Part shown: piece by piece, positions 55,552 through 64,000 of the stretch
How the letters are laid out: each line of letters opens with the position of its first letter
How positions within the stretch are numbered: the first letter of the stretch is position 1
Notes under the pieces: generated by a model
The model's input: only the letters and a program-made list of their open reading frames with translations
What the model was told of the DNA's origin: nothing
Databases searched by the model: none
Translations under genes and position numbers: made by a program
Assembly (NCBI GenBank): GCA_964658655.1
Contig: CAZZZL010000017.1
Span: forward strand, 1 to 64,000
Source of the DNA: G963692885 sp964658655
Lineage (GTDB): Bacteria; Acidobacteriota; Terriglobia; Terriglobales; Acidobacteriaceae
Length of the DNA stretch: 64,000 nt
Direction of reading: 5' to 3'

Positions 55552-56357
55552 TGCGGACCTCCCGGCTGCCTGTTTGGTGGAACAGCCTGCTGTCTGCCCG
55601 GTTGCCGGCCGTGCAGGAAGCCGGGAGATGGGGTTATGCCGGCCGCCGGTGCGGTGTTCTGTTTATGACGACGAGGCGATGTTGCCGTGCCACTCGCCTT
55701 CGCGCGTCCTGAAGACCTGCCGCCGCCATCCTCGGATTTGACCGTGCTTGCCACCTCAGGTTTCAGTGGAAGAGGATTGTAGTCAGCCACGATCTCGAAA
55801 TTGACGCCATTGACCACGCCACTGGCGGGAGCGTTGCTCGATGAGCCGCTCGTCTCGGCGGATTCACCGGTCAGCCGCGGGCTGAGAAACCGCCGCGACT
55901 TCTCCAGATTCCGCATCAGGTCGACGCCGCGCTCATGTTGTCCAAGGACGCGCAGTCGGACCGTCACATGGCCATCTTTCGCGACCTGGGGATCGATGTT
56001 CGTGACCTGGACACCGGCCGGCAATACACGTTCCAGATCGATCATTACCGCCGTCCAGGAAAAGGCCTTGCGCAAAAAAACATTGTTGAGAAATTGTGCC
56101 TGCCGCAGCACGGCAGCCTGGCGCGGCTGCTGCATCTCGGCTTGGTCGCGCTGCTGTTCAGATTCCATCCGCGCAACCGAAGCATGAATTGCGTCCACCT
56201 TCGCCTGGGCTGCCTGGGCGCGCGAATATTCCGTTCGCAGTACATACCAGAATGCGAACGCCAGCAGCGCCAACACCGCGATCAATATCCGCAGACGCTT
56301 GTAAAGTGGCCGCAGTTCGACATACGGCCGCGAGGCCAGGTTGAGACTTACGCGCAT
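55548..56357 (-). CDS. PilN-like pilus assembly protein
   Basis: The 269-residue protein has the PilN start MRVSLNLASRPYVELRPLY, whose cytosolic peptide binds PilM, one helix (ILIAVLALLAFAFWYVL), a coiled coil and a periplasmic domain (DLERVLPAGVQVTNIDPQ, VRLRVLGQHERG). A basic, low-complexity tail of about 60 residues (GRSSGRAKASGTATSPRRH) is added. It lies 135 bases after pilM and overlaps pilO. Confidence 0.75.
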   Translation of the reverse strand: MRVSLNLASRPYVELRPLYKRLRILIAVLALLAFAFWYVLRTEYSRAQAAQAKVDAIHASVARMESEQQRDQAEMQQPRQAAVLRQAQFLNNVFLRKAFSWTAVMIDLERVLPAGVQVTNIDPQVAKDGHVTVRLRVLGQHERGVDLMRNLEKSRRFLSPRLTGESAETSGSSSNAPASGVVNGVNFEIVADYNPLPLKPEVASTVKSEDGGGRSSGRAKASGTATSPRRHKQNTAPAAGITPSPGFLHGRQPGRQQAVPPNRQPGGPQ

Positions 56358-56492
56358 GTGAGACGTTTCCTCATCCTGAACACTGTCGAAGCGTGCGCTT
56401 GGTGGTCTCTTGTCTTCAAGCTTGCCTGCACTGTCTCTTTCGTGTGATTTTGCCTATTGCGCGTGAAGGAAGGTCTAATTTCGGTGTGGGTT

Positions 56493-57518
56493 TTAACTCG
56501 CAAGCGCCCCCACAACCCCGGCCAGCATGCCAGTCGTCTCGGAGTGGCTGGCGCCGGGCGGAGATGGCACCAGTTCGCGAACACTCAATGAGTCATCGGC
56601 GAGCAGTCGCGATAACTCCGCTGCACCGCCCGGCCCGACGGAATAGATCTGTGTGACCGGCGTCTGCAGCATGTCTTCAAAATATGCAACTGAGACGGAT
56701 ACCGCCTGCTGCAGTTCCTCTGTCGCAAGCTCTTCGCCGATATGCTGGTCGATGCCTTCGTCGATGATCGCGTCGGGCGTGGGCTCAGGAAAATCAAGCG
56801 TGCGGAAGAGGAGTAAATCGTTGGCCTTCGAGATCGCTGTAGTCACGGAATTCGCGTTGCGGTTGACCAGCAGCACGGCGCCTTCGTTGGGCAGAGCTGC
56901 CAGTGCCGCGAGCGAACTCGACAACACCGATCCCGGCTCATACCCGGCTTCGCGCACAGCATCTTCATACTCTGCGCGGATAGCGCTCGGCATGACTGCG
57001 ACCGCGACACGTACCAGGTTTTCGCTGCCTGCTTCGCGCGGCGTGTCGAGCACCTGGTAGCTGATCGCGGCATCTTCCACCTCGAACGGTACCAGCTTGC
57101 GCAGACGGAAGCGCAGGATGGGCAGCACATCAGCAACCTTCGAGGGCAACGTGTCGAAGTCAAGCAGCAGTACACGGACTGCTGCATCGGGAACGATAAC
57201 AGTTACTTTCTTCGAGCGGCCGCCCGTCCGGATTCCGCCTCGCCCCCCGGCACCGCTCGCCTGTCCCGTCACCTGGTCGAGAGCCTGCTGGATCGCGGCA
57301 CTCACGGCCGCCCGATCTTTAAGATTCGCGGATTTCAACCCAGGCGAAACTGTACCCAGGCGTAATGGCGCAATGGCTGTTACGACATCCTGCGATTCGC
57401 CGGCAACAGCGACATCGCCGGGACGTGCTGCAAGCACGTGGAAGGGAAGTATTTCGACAGCCAGCCGTGGCCGCACCGCGTCTGCGTCAGAAGGGAAAAT
57501 TCGGCGGACGATGCTCAT
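56493..57518 (-). CDS. PilM-like actin-fold pilus protein
   Basis: The 341-residue protein has an actin-like fold as in PilM/GspL: KVTVIVPDAAVRVLLLDFDTLP, VLPILRFRLRKLVPFEVEDAAISYQ, LLVNRNANSVTTAISKANDLLLFRTLDF and IYSVGPGGAAELSRLL. It starts the pilM-N-O-P gene order. Cytosolic, it should bind the PilN N-terminal peptide. Start at 57518 gives MSIVRRIFPSDADAV. Confidence 0.75.
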   Translation of the reverse strand: MSIVRRIFPSDADAVRPRLAVEILPFHVLAARPGDVAVAGESQDVVTAIAPLRLGTVSPGLKSANLKDRAAVSAAIQQALDQVTGQASGAGGRGGIRTGGRSKKVTVIVPDAAVRVLLLDFDTLPSKVADVLPILRFRLRKLVPFEVEDAAISYQVLDTPREAGSENLVRVAVAVMPSAIRAEYEDAVREAGYEPGSVLSSSLAALAALPNEGAVLLVNRNANSVTTAISKANDLLLFRTLDFPEPTPDAIIDEGIDQHIGEELATEELQQAVSVSVAYFEDMLQTPVTQIYSVGPGGAAELSRLLADDSLSVRELVPSPPGASHSETTGMLAGVVGALAS

Positions 57519-57558
57519 CTGGCCCAGTCCTGATGCCGCGTTAATGAAGGAACCGCCA

Positions 57559-59211
57559 TTATCGCCCAGCCTCGATGAACGTCACCTTGTTTATTTCCTT
57601 CAGTGTCGTCAGCCCGCGCCGTACGCGGTCGAGCGCCGAATCGCGGAGGAACTGCATTCCCTCGGCCTGTGCCAGTTTACGCACCTCCGATGCCGGCTTC
57701 TTTTCGAGAATCATCTCGCGGATCGGGTCAGTCAGGTCGAGCAGTTCGTGAATCGCCGTTCGGCCTTTGAATCCGGTGCCGCCGCATTCGATGCATCCAG
57801 CGCCTTCATAAAACTGAAAGTTGCGCCATTCTTCTGTATCGATACCGCTCAATATCAGCGTTTCTCGGTCGACATCGATTGGACGTGAACAATGCTCACA
57901 GATCATTCTCACCAACCGCTGCGCGAGAATGCAATTCAGTGCCGAGACGAAGTTATAGGCTTCGACGCCCATGTTCAGAAAGCGGCCCAGCACGTCGACG
58001 ACGTTATTGGCATGGACCGTCGTGAACACAAGATGGCCAGTCAGTGCCGAGTTGATAGCGATCTGCGCCGTCTCCTGGTCACGGATTTCGCCGACCAGGA
58101 TTTTGTCCGGATCGTGGCGCAGAATCGAACGCAAACCGCGCGCAAACGTCAGGCCTTTTTTCTCATTGACCGGGATCTGTGTAATGCCGCGAATCTGGTA
58201 TTCGACCGGGTCTTCAATGGTGATGATCTTGTCTTCGTCGCTCTTGATCTCATTCAACGCGGCGTAAAGCGTCGTCGTCTTGCCTGAACCCGTCGGCCCT
58301 GTTACAAGCACCATGCCGTACGGCTCGCGAATATACCGTCGGAAGCGTCGTAGATCTTCTTCGCCGAAGCCCACCACGTCGAGCGTAAGCTTCTGAAACT
58401 TCTCACTCATCGACTCTTTATCGAGTACACGCAGGACTGCATTCTCGCCATGCACGGTCGGCATGATCGAGACGCGGAAGTCGATGAGGCGGGTCTTGTA
58501 GCGGACGCGGAAACGGCCGTCCTGCGGTACGCGGCGCTCGGCGATATCGAGTTCGCTCATGACCTTGATACGCGAAAGAATCGTCGAATGATGTTCGCGG
58601 GCGATCGGCGCCATGGCGGGCTGCAATACGCCGTCTATGCGGTACTTCACGATCAATGAATCGTCGTACGTTTCAAAATGAATATCCGAAGCACGTCGTT
58701 CGAGCGCAGTAAAAATTGTCGTTTCGACCAGCCGGATGATTGGGCTGATATCTTCTTCCGACGTCAGCTTTTCAATCGAGATGTTCTCGTCCGCATTCTC
58801 TTCGAGCGAGACGACAAAGGTCAGCCCTTCCGACGCTTCATCGAGTACACGCTGCGACTGCTCGGTCTTCTTCAGCAGGTCCGTGATCTGGGAGAGGGTA
58901 GCGACACGGGTCACGAGGCGCTGTCCGAGCAGGCCGGCGATCTCGTCCATCACCATTAACTTGCTGGGATCGGACACGGCAATGATCAGCCGGTCTTCCA
59001 GTTGCTCCAGCGGGACAAAGTTGTAGCGGAACATCATGTCGACCGGCACAGAGCGGAAAAGCTCATGCTGGATGCGGAAGTTTTTGAGGTCAGTAAAGTC
59101 ACAGCGATAGCGGCGGGCGAGTGCCTGCGCGTGGGCGACTTCATCGACCAAGGCCGGTGTCGGCAACCCAGGGGTAGGCAGAGGACTGGGAACCACAGGT
59201 GCTTGTGCCAT
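57559..59211 (-). CDS. GspE/PilB-type secretion/pilus ATPase
   Basis: The 550-residue protein has an N-terminal MshEN-like domain (about 25-130), then the catalytic domain with Walker A (GPTGSGKTTTLYAALNEI), the Asp box (KIITIEDPVEYQI), the Walker B stretch (LRHDPDKILVGEIRD) and a His box (TVHAN). A four-cysteine zinc motif (CEHCSRP, then CIECG) is present. It powers pilus or pseudopilus assembly. The ATG at 59211 follows GAGGAG by 7 bases. Confidence 0.95.
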   Translation of the reverse strand: MAQAPVVPSPLPTPGLPTPALVDEVAHAQALARRYRCDFTDLKNFRIQHELFRSVPVDMMFRYNFVPLEQLEDRLIIAVSDPSKLMVMDEIAGLLGQRLVTRVATLSQITDLLKKTEQSQRVLDEASEGLTFVVSLEENADENISIEKLTSEEDISPIIRLVETTIFTALERRASDIHFETYDDSLIVKYRIDGVLQPAMAPIAREHHSTILSRIKVMSELDIAERRVPQDGRFRVRYKTRLIDFRVSIMPTVHGENAVLRVLDKESMSEKFQKLTLDVVGFGEEDLRRFRRYIREPYGMVLVTGPTGSGKTTTLYAALNEIKSDEDKIITIEDPVEYQIRGITQIPVNEKKGLTFARGLRSILRHDPDKILVGEIRDQETAQIAINSALTGHLVFTTVHANNVVDVLGRFLNMGVEAYNFVSALNCILAQRLVRMICEHCSRPIDVDRETLILSGIDTEEWRNFQFYEGAGCIECGGTGFKGRTAIHELLDLTDPIREMILEKKPASEVRKLAQAEGMQFLRDSALDRVRRGLTTLKEINKVTFIEAGR

Positions 59212-59325
59212 CAGAAAACTCCTCAATCTGCCACTGCCACCGAAAGTATCACGACTGCGTTGCCACTTTAGCGCGGGCGCCCTGCTATGCGGAATCGCCT
59301 TCTACGCTGCTGACACCCTGATCCG

Positions 59326-60540
59326 CTACTGCGAACTCATGCCGCCACCCTGGCCTAGCTGAATCATCGGCAGGTAGAGCGCGATCATAATTGTTACGAC
59401 GGCGACGCCCATGATGATCAGAATAACCGGTTCAATGAGTGAAAGGGCAGCGGTCAGTGCCGTCTGCACGTCCTCCTCGAAGAATTCTGCCACGGAATTC
59501 AGCATCTGGGGGAGCGCACCGGTCGATTCGCCGACTTCGACCATCTCTGTCGCGAGATTTGGAAAGATGCCCGTCTGTTTGAGGCTAGACGAAAGGCCCC
59601 GACCTTCGCGCACGCTGGTGACCGAAGTGAAGACGGCGGCGGCAATGCTCTTGCTGGAGATGGATCGCGCCGCGGTCTCGAGCGACGGCACCAGCGGCAG
59701 TCCGCCCTGCAGCAGCGTCGAAAGTGTGCGTGAGAAAAGCGCCACCTGGTACTTCAGCCAGATCGATCCGAAAATCGGCATCGCGACGCGAATCTTGTCG
59801 ATGCGCGAGTTGCCAGCCTCCGTCTTTGCCCAGCGGTAGAAGCCATAGCCGATCAGTCCCAGCACCGGCAGCACGTAGAGAATGTAGTGCTGGAAATCCT
59901 TGCCTAGCGCGAGCAGGAAGATGGTAATGGCCGGCAGTTTCGACCCCACCTGCTCGTAGAGCTGACCGAAGCGCGGCACCACGAAGGTGATGAGGAAGGT
60001 GAACAGCATGATGACCATGGCGATCAGCAATACAGGGTAGATCAGCGATGCCGACAGCTTCTTGCGGAAAGTCAGTGAGATACGCTGGAAGGACAGATAG
60101 CGGCTCAGCACTTCTTCCAGGTTGCCCGAGCGCTCGCCGGCCTGCAGCGTGGTCGTATAAATCACCGGGAAACCACCCTGGGCGTCGAAGGCCCCGGACA
60201 GTGATTCTCCCGTCTTGACGCGCTGAACGACATTCTCCAGCTGCGCCGCGACGAGCGGATTCTTCTGTCCCTTGGTCAGCATTTCGAGCGACGGAAGGAT
60301 CGGGACCCCGGCCTTCACCAGGGTCAAAAACTGCTGGTTGAAGATCAGGAAGGCTTCGAGCTTGACCTTCTTGCGGCCGCCGCCAATGTTACCCGAGGTG
60401 AGCCCGCGCGACTTGATGGAGTAGACATAGTAGCCGGCGGCCAGGAAGCGGCTGCGCAGTTCTTCCGCCGTCGAGGCGACCTGCACCTGCTCCTGTACCC
60501 GACCCCGCTCATCGGCCAGCTTGATGACGAACTCTGCCAT
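59326..60540 (-). CDS. GspF/PilC-type inner-membrane platform protein
   Basis: The 404-residue protein has two repeated GspF domains, each with a helical bundle and conserved LTLVKAGVPILPSLEML and LSTLLQGGLPLVPSLETA, and three hydrophobic segments (YPVLLIAMVIMLFTFLITFVVP, YILYVLPVLGLIGYGFY, PVILIIMGVAVVTIMIALYLPM). It is the membrane platform turned by the GspE/PilB ATPase. It is the gene upstream of gspE in the cluster, 114 bases apart. Confidence 0.95.
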   Translation of the reverse strand: MAEFVIKLADERGRVQEQVQVASTAEELRSRFLAAGYYVYSIKSRGLTSGNIGGGRKKVKLEAFLIFNQQFLTLVKAGVPILPSLEMLTKGQKNPLVAAQLENVVQRVKTGESLSGAFDAQGGFPVIYTTTLQAGERSGNLEEVLSRYLSFQRISLTFRKKLSASLIYPVLLIAMVIMLFTFLITFVVPRFGQLYEQVGSKLPAITIFLLALGKDFQHYILYVLPVLGLIGYGFYRWAKTEAGNSRIDKIRVAMPIFGSIWLKYQVALFSRTLSTLLQGGLPLVPSLETAARSISSKSIAAAVFTSVTSVREGRGLSSSLKQTGIFPNLATEMVEVGESTGALPQMLNSVAEFFEEDVQTALTAALSLIEPVILIIMGVAVVTIMIALYLPMIQLGQGGGMSSQ

Positions 60541-60620
60541 ACTTATCCCTAAGACGCTTTTCCAGGCCGATTAGCAAGACGCTTTCTCGACCGTAACCTG
60601 TTCCGGCGCTGAACGCGTCT

Positions 60621-61772
60621 CTATCTGTTCTCTGGGCTTGCTTTTGGTAATGATACTAGTTTCCCGATCCGCCCGTTTGGTCCCACAAACCAGGGCAGAC
60701 TGATTGCATTCCAGCCATTCTTCACATCAGTCACATCGAGCGTCCGCCAGGTCTTTCCGTCATCGAGCGAGTAGTCGCTGCCGTTGGGGCCGGCGGTGAC
60801 CCAGGCCTTGTTGGCTGCGTCCCACGCGACCGCCGAGCGGTAGCCATGGGGCGGCTTGGCTGCGGCGGTCCAGGTTCTGCCACCGTCCGTGGTAAGTGCA
60901 GCAGTACCCATCGTCACCTCCACCTTCTGATAATCTCCGCCGACGGCAATGCCAACCCGGCTGTTGCGGAACGCCAAAGAGAAAACCCCGGACGCTTCAT
61001 TGGACGAGGCGAGCGGTACTGTGCTGAATGTCCAGTAGGGCTCACGAAAGTCGAGAGACTGACGGACAGGTCTCCAGTCCAGCCTATAAACCCGCGCAGT
61101 AGACGGCTGTGCGTGACTTCCGCCTGTTCCGAACATAAGTGTCATCAGCGCCGGATCAGCAAGGAGAGATTTTTGTTTTGCAGTGGCGGGCACGACGACC
61201 ATTGAAGTATTGCTTGCAGCAAAGGCGCCTGCACCAGGTAGAGATTCGGGGTCCTTCTCGGCTGGGCTTGCGTTTGTCATTCCATCTGCGGTGATGAGCC
61301 GCACGACGAAATGGCCATCAACCGGATCGCCCAGCAGGTAGCCATTCTTCTCATCGGAGAAGGCGATCGCATCCCAGAAGCCGTCCTTATCGGTGTTAGT
61401 GAGCAGCAGCTTCCAGTTCACGCACCCGTCGGTCGTCTTGTATAGCCGCGAAGCATCACCCGGCCCGGATGACATCACGATCGCGGTCATAGCGTCCCAT
61501 GCCCAGACCCCGCGGAAATCCAGCTTCTCCGCGCCCGGCGGCATGGCACAGCTCTGCCATACAAAGCCCGCGTCCTCGGTCCGCAAAACTGTGCCGTCCG
61601 TCCCGCTTGCCCAGGCGATTCCTCCGCCCACAGCGTGAATGCCGCGCAGCGAGGCCTTCGACGTACTCTGCTCCATTTGGAACGGCGCGGGTGCGGCAGC
61701 CTTTTGCGCCTGGAGGGCAGGCAATGCCAGGAGGGAGTCAAGCAGGATGAGGGCGACAGCGGACCAGCGCAT
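60621..61772 (-). CDS. Ycf48-like (BNR-repeat) secreted propeller protein
   Basis: The 383-residue protein has a signal peptide (VALILLDSLLALPALQAQ) and repeated blades of the type TDGTVLRTEDAGFVWQ, YKTTDGCVNWKLLL, TDGGRTWTAAAKPP and SLDDGKTWRTLD. These sequences are Asp-box/BNR repeats seen in Ycf48-like photosystem II assembly factors and sialidase-type propellers in non-photosynthetic bacteria. No catalytic site is evident. Function here is unknown. Confidence 0.75.
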   Translation of the reverse strand: MRWSAVALILLDSLLALPALQAQKAAAPAPFQMEQSTSKASLRGIHAVGGGIAWASGTDGTVLRTEDAGFVWQSCAMPPGAEKLDFRGVWAWDAMTAIVMSSGPGDASRLYKTTDGCVNWKLLLTNTDKDGFWDAIAFSDEKNGYLLGDPVDGHFVVRLITADGMTNASPAEKDPESLPGAGAFAASNTSMVVVPATAKQKSLLADPALMTLMFGTGGSHAQPSTARVYRLDWRPVRQSLDFREPYWTFSTVPLASSNEASGVFSLAFRNSRVGIAVGGDYQKVEVTMGTAALTTDGGRTWTAAAKPPHGYRSAVAWDAANKAWVTAGPNGSDYSLDDGKTWRTLDVTDVKNGWNAISLPWFVGPNGRIGKLVSLPKASPENR

Positions 61773-61816
61773 GTTCTCGATTCTAGGTCACGGCCGGACT
61801 GTATCGTCAGCCACCG

Positions 61817-62455
61817 TTAGACTGGCGGCAGGCCCTTCACCACTGGAATGCCAGTCGGTACGGTGAACTGGAAATCGTACGGCGTCGCCGGGACATTCGG
61901 CTCTTCATGCGAGAAAGCAAAACTGGTCAGCGCACCGGCGGTTTCTTCAATGGTCATGGACCGAATTGCCCCATCTGCCGTGACGGAAAGGCTGATCGAG
62001 GCCACGCGTTTTTCCATGCCGCGCGGGACACCGCGCAACAGGTAGCCGCCATCTTTCGGAGTCATCGTCAGACCCGATAGCTCCTTTTCAAGCTGCGTAT
62101 GGCCCAGCAGAAAGCGTAGAGGCGACCGGAGGTCGTCCAACTGGCTCGCTGGCAGCTGCTGTACCTGCGCATCGCCCGGTGCATAGAACCAGGCGTACTT
62201 GCCATCCAGCACAAACATCTTCCCGGAGGGGCTGGTGTAATTCCAGCGCATTTTGCCGGGCTTCTTCAGGAGCATAACGCCGCTCTCGGTCCGGTGCAGG
62301 CCCATGCCTTCGTAGGATTCAGAGAACTGCACGCGCAGGGACCGCAGGCTGTTGTAATGATGGTCGACCCTGGCCATCATCTGTGCAGCCGTTGGCTCGG
62401 ACTGGGCATGCCCTCGGAACGCGAACAGGAACGTAAAGAACAAAAGCCAGCGCAT
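61817..62455 (-). CDS. lolA: LolA-type outer-membrane lipoprotein carrier
   Basis: The 212-residue protein has a signal peptide (LLFFTFLFAFRGHAQ) and the LolA half-barrel pattern: YNSLRSLRVQFSESYEGMG, SGVMLLKKPGKMRWNYTSPSGKMFVLDGKYAWFY (in two pieces) and SLSVTADGAIRSMTIEE. It would ferry lipoproteins across the periplasm to the outer membrane. It lies 29 bases after the pilin gene. Confidence 0.85.
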   Translation of the reverse strand: MRWLLFFTFLFAFRGHAQSEPTAAQMMARVDHHYNSLRSLRVQFSESYEGMGLHRTESGVMLLKKPGKMRWNYTSPSGKMFVLDGKYAWFYAPGDAQVQQLPASQLDDLRSPLRFLLGHTQLEKELSGLTMTPKDGGYLLRGVPRGMEKRVASISLSVTADGAIRSMTIEETAGALTSFAFSHEEPNVPATPYDFQFTVPTGIPVVKGLPPV

Positions 62456-62484
62456 GCGCCGGCCTTTGTCGTAAAAAAAAACGC

Positions 62485-63024
62485 CTACTGCATGGGCACA
62501 GTGCAGTTGGTGCCTCCTGCTGGATCTTTCTTGACTTGCCCGGATATATCCATGCAGAAGCCGTTGTGTCCGGTCTTGCCCACAGCCTGCGGCACAGCTG
62601 TCACTTCGTAGGACGTGATCATGTCCACGTTATTGACGCTGACCTTGGTGGGGTTCGTGATTGTGAAGATGTAGCCGGATTTTACGCCGGTCGCGAGATC
62701 TGACTGCAGCATCTGCGCAGCCTGCGGGCTTGGGGGCCCGGCTGCCGCATCGCCGCCCAGGGCCGCAAGTGTCGACGCAAAGCCATTCGCCGGAAACTCC
62801 GTCTGGTATTGGATCTGGGCCTTATAGATTGCCTGCAGAGAACCAAGCGCGGAAGTCTCATTTGCCTGGCTGCGGACGTTCATCAAGCTTGGAATCGCGA
62901 TGAGGCTGATGATGAGGATCACCGACATGACGATCAGCAGTTCCATGAGGGTGAAGCCACTCTGGCGCTGCTGGTGACGGCAAGAACGATGGCGAGGACG
63001 AACAAGTGTGTTCAAGGTCTGCAT
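62485..63024 (-). CDS. Type IV pilin (prepilin)
   Basis: The 179-residue protein has a basic leader and the prepilin cleavage and helix motif QSGFTLMELLIVMSVILII, cleaved after Gly and with Glu at position 5 of the mature protein. A globular head with a C-terminal Cys pair (NGFCMDISG, GGTNCTVP) follows, the likely disulphide loop. Start ATG 63024 (MQTLNTLV) gives a 24-residue leader. An earlier start at 63096 is rejected as too long. It should be processed by a PilD-type peptidase, which is not in the window. Confidence 0.9.
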   Translation of the reverse strand: MQTLNTLVRPRHRSCRHQQRQSGFTLMELLIVMSVILIISLIAIPSLMNVRSQANETSALGSLQAIYKAQIQYQTEFPANGFASTLAALGGDAAAGPPSPQAAQMLQSDLATGVKSGYIFTITNPTKVSVNNVDMITSYEVTAVPQAVGKTGHNGFCMDISGQVKKDPAGGTNCTVPMQ

Positions 63025-63115
63025 GATCACTGCGGGTTCACTCCACCCAGAGAGTATCAAAATTCGACCAGCTGTCGCTATGGCGGCACTGCGCATACGC
63101 GCAATACCGCGGTAT

Positions 63116-64000
63116 CTAGCAGACCAGCTGGCTGCGGTTCACTTTCAAACCGTCAAGGCGGCCGAGTAACGTGACGGCGACCTTCTCGCCGTCAAACAAC
63201 TCCTTCGCCATCTCCATCACTTCGGGAGCTGTCACGTCTTCGACTTTCTGCATGATCTCGTCGACACCGAAGAAGTGCTCGAAGTACATCTCCTGCCGCG
63301 CCAGGTTGGACATACGCGACATCGAGCTTTCGAGACCCAGGATGATGTTGCCCTTGAGCTGATCCTTTGCCCGCCGCAACTCGTCCTCGGGCAGAGCTTC
63401 CGTTTTCAGGCGGCTGAACTCCTTCATCACCAGGCCGATGACATCTACGGCCTTGGAGGAAGAAGTGCCCGCGTAGACACACAGTGAACCGGTATCGCTG
63501 TAGGGACTCAGGTCACTGAAGATTGAGTAGGCGAGGCCGCGCTCTTCGCGGACCGTCTGGAAGAGCCGCGAGCTCATGCCGCCGCCGAGCACCGTGTTGA
63601 GCAGCAGCGTCGTGTAGCGACGCTCGTGTCCAATGGGCTGCGAGGGTACGCCAAGACAAAGCTGCACCTGCTCGAGCGATTTCTTGTTGCGCAGGTTGAT
63701 CCGCGCGCTCGTTTTTGGGGCAGGCTGCAATTCCTTATCCGAACCACCGGGCAAGGCAGAGAAGCGGTCGGAAACCATCTGTACAAATTCATCATGCTGC
63801 AGGTTTCCAGCGGCCGAGAACACCATGTTGCCGCCTACAAAACGCTTGCCGTAATACTCAAACAGCGTGTCCTGCTCGAATGTGCGGACAGTGGACTGTG
63901 TGCCCAAAATCGGCTTGCCCAGCGGGTGGTCCTTCCAGAAATTCTGTGTGAAGATCTCGTGGACAAGATAATCAGGATTGTCCTCATCCATTTTGATTTC
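63116..64000 (-). CDS. M16-family zinc peptidase, C-terminal part (cut by window edge)
   Basis: The minus-strand frame is open from 64000 and includes EIKMDEDNPDYLVHEIF, the region after the HxxEH zinc site that lies beyond the window. Further along are GNMVFSAAGNLQHDEF, GMSSRLFQTVREERGLAYSI and SLCVYAGTSS, the second M16 domain. Members cut peptides and are often found as processing peptidases. Active-site His residues cannot be checked here. Confidence 0.88.
   Translation of the reverse strand, partial: EIKMDEDNPDYLVHEIFTQNFWKDHPLGKPILGTQSTVRTFEQDTLFEYYGKRFVGGNMVFSAAGNLQHDEFVQMVSDRFSALPGGSDKELQPAPKTSARINLRNKKSLEQVQLCLGVPSQPIGHERRYTTLLLNTVLGGGMSSRLFQTVREERGLAYSIFSDLSPYSDTGSLCVYAGTSSSKAVDVIGLVMKEFSRLKTEALPEDELRRAKDQLKGNIILGLESSMSRMSNLARQEMYFEHFFGVDEIMQKVEDVTAPEVMEMAKELFDGEKVAVTLLGRLDGLKVNRSQLVC

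Overview
This 64 kb window comes from a member of the Acidobacteriota, most likely class Terriglobia. The main evidence is a PadR regulator overlapping a large FtsX/MacB-type permease with the N-terminal prefix typical of acidobacterial duplicated orphan permeases. The GC-rich housekeeping genes on the right agree with this. The assignment is inferred from gene content, not from a marker phylogeny.

The window has two parts. Positions 1 to about 44.9 kb are accessory DNA: an integrative and conjugative element (ICE) with its cargo. Positions about 45 to 64 kb are chromosomal backbone. The junction is an initiator tRNA gene (44935-45011, minus strand) whose 3' end faces the element. A tyrosine integrase (43586-44860) and an excisionase-like HTH gene (43268-43501) lie next to it. 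This is the classic layout of an island integrated into the 3' end of a tRNA gene. No second copy of the tRNA 3' end was found, so the left boundary is probably outside the window.

From 1 to 22.3 kb lies a decaying cargo region. It starts with two recombinase plus HNH-endonuclease pairs, one with a serine recombinase (broken) and one with a tyrosine recombinase (intact). A umuC remnant follows. Next is a defence-type island: a frameshifted type IIG restriction-modification enzyme, a VapBC toxin-antitoxin pair, a broken kinase-like gene, a TM0106-type nuclease-helicase with an internal deletion, an intact AAA ATPase with a zinc-hook-like CxxC and a C-terminal HEPN-like R-x5-H motif, and an intact EVE/PUA-like plus NucS-like nuclease. 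Then come a dead serine resolvase, the PadR/permease pair, a hydrolase remnant and a dead ISNCY-type insertion sequence.

From 22.5 to 40.3 kb, all on the minus strand, is a near-complete conjugation module. Starting from its upstream (right) end it reads virB2, B3, B4, B9, B10, a TrbJ/VirB5-like gene, B6, B8, B11, ssb, a RepB-type primase, a small ribbon-helix-helix-like gene, a palindrome-rich candidate oriT, an RHH accessory gene, virD4 (trwB-like) and a MobF relaxase (trwC-like). The order candidate oriT, RHH, coupling protein, relaxase matches R388 oriT-trwA-trwB-trwC. A strongly structured stretch sits directly upstream of ssb.

From 40.3 to 43.2 kb are a transposase remnant, a small hypothetical gene, an XRE regulator and a LysR regulator.

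The backbone right of the tRNA carries a peroxiredoxin-like gene, ffh, a GDSL esterase, a histone-deacetylase-like gene, an MFS exporter, a DUF1800 gene, and a type IV pilus/type II secretion cluster (GspG-like, PilP/O/N/M-like, GspE/PilB, GspF/PilC). A Ycf48-like propeller protein, LolA, a type IV pilin and the C-terminal part of an M16 peptidase follow. No secretin gene is seen in the cluster.
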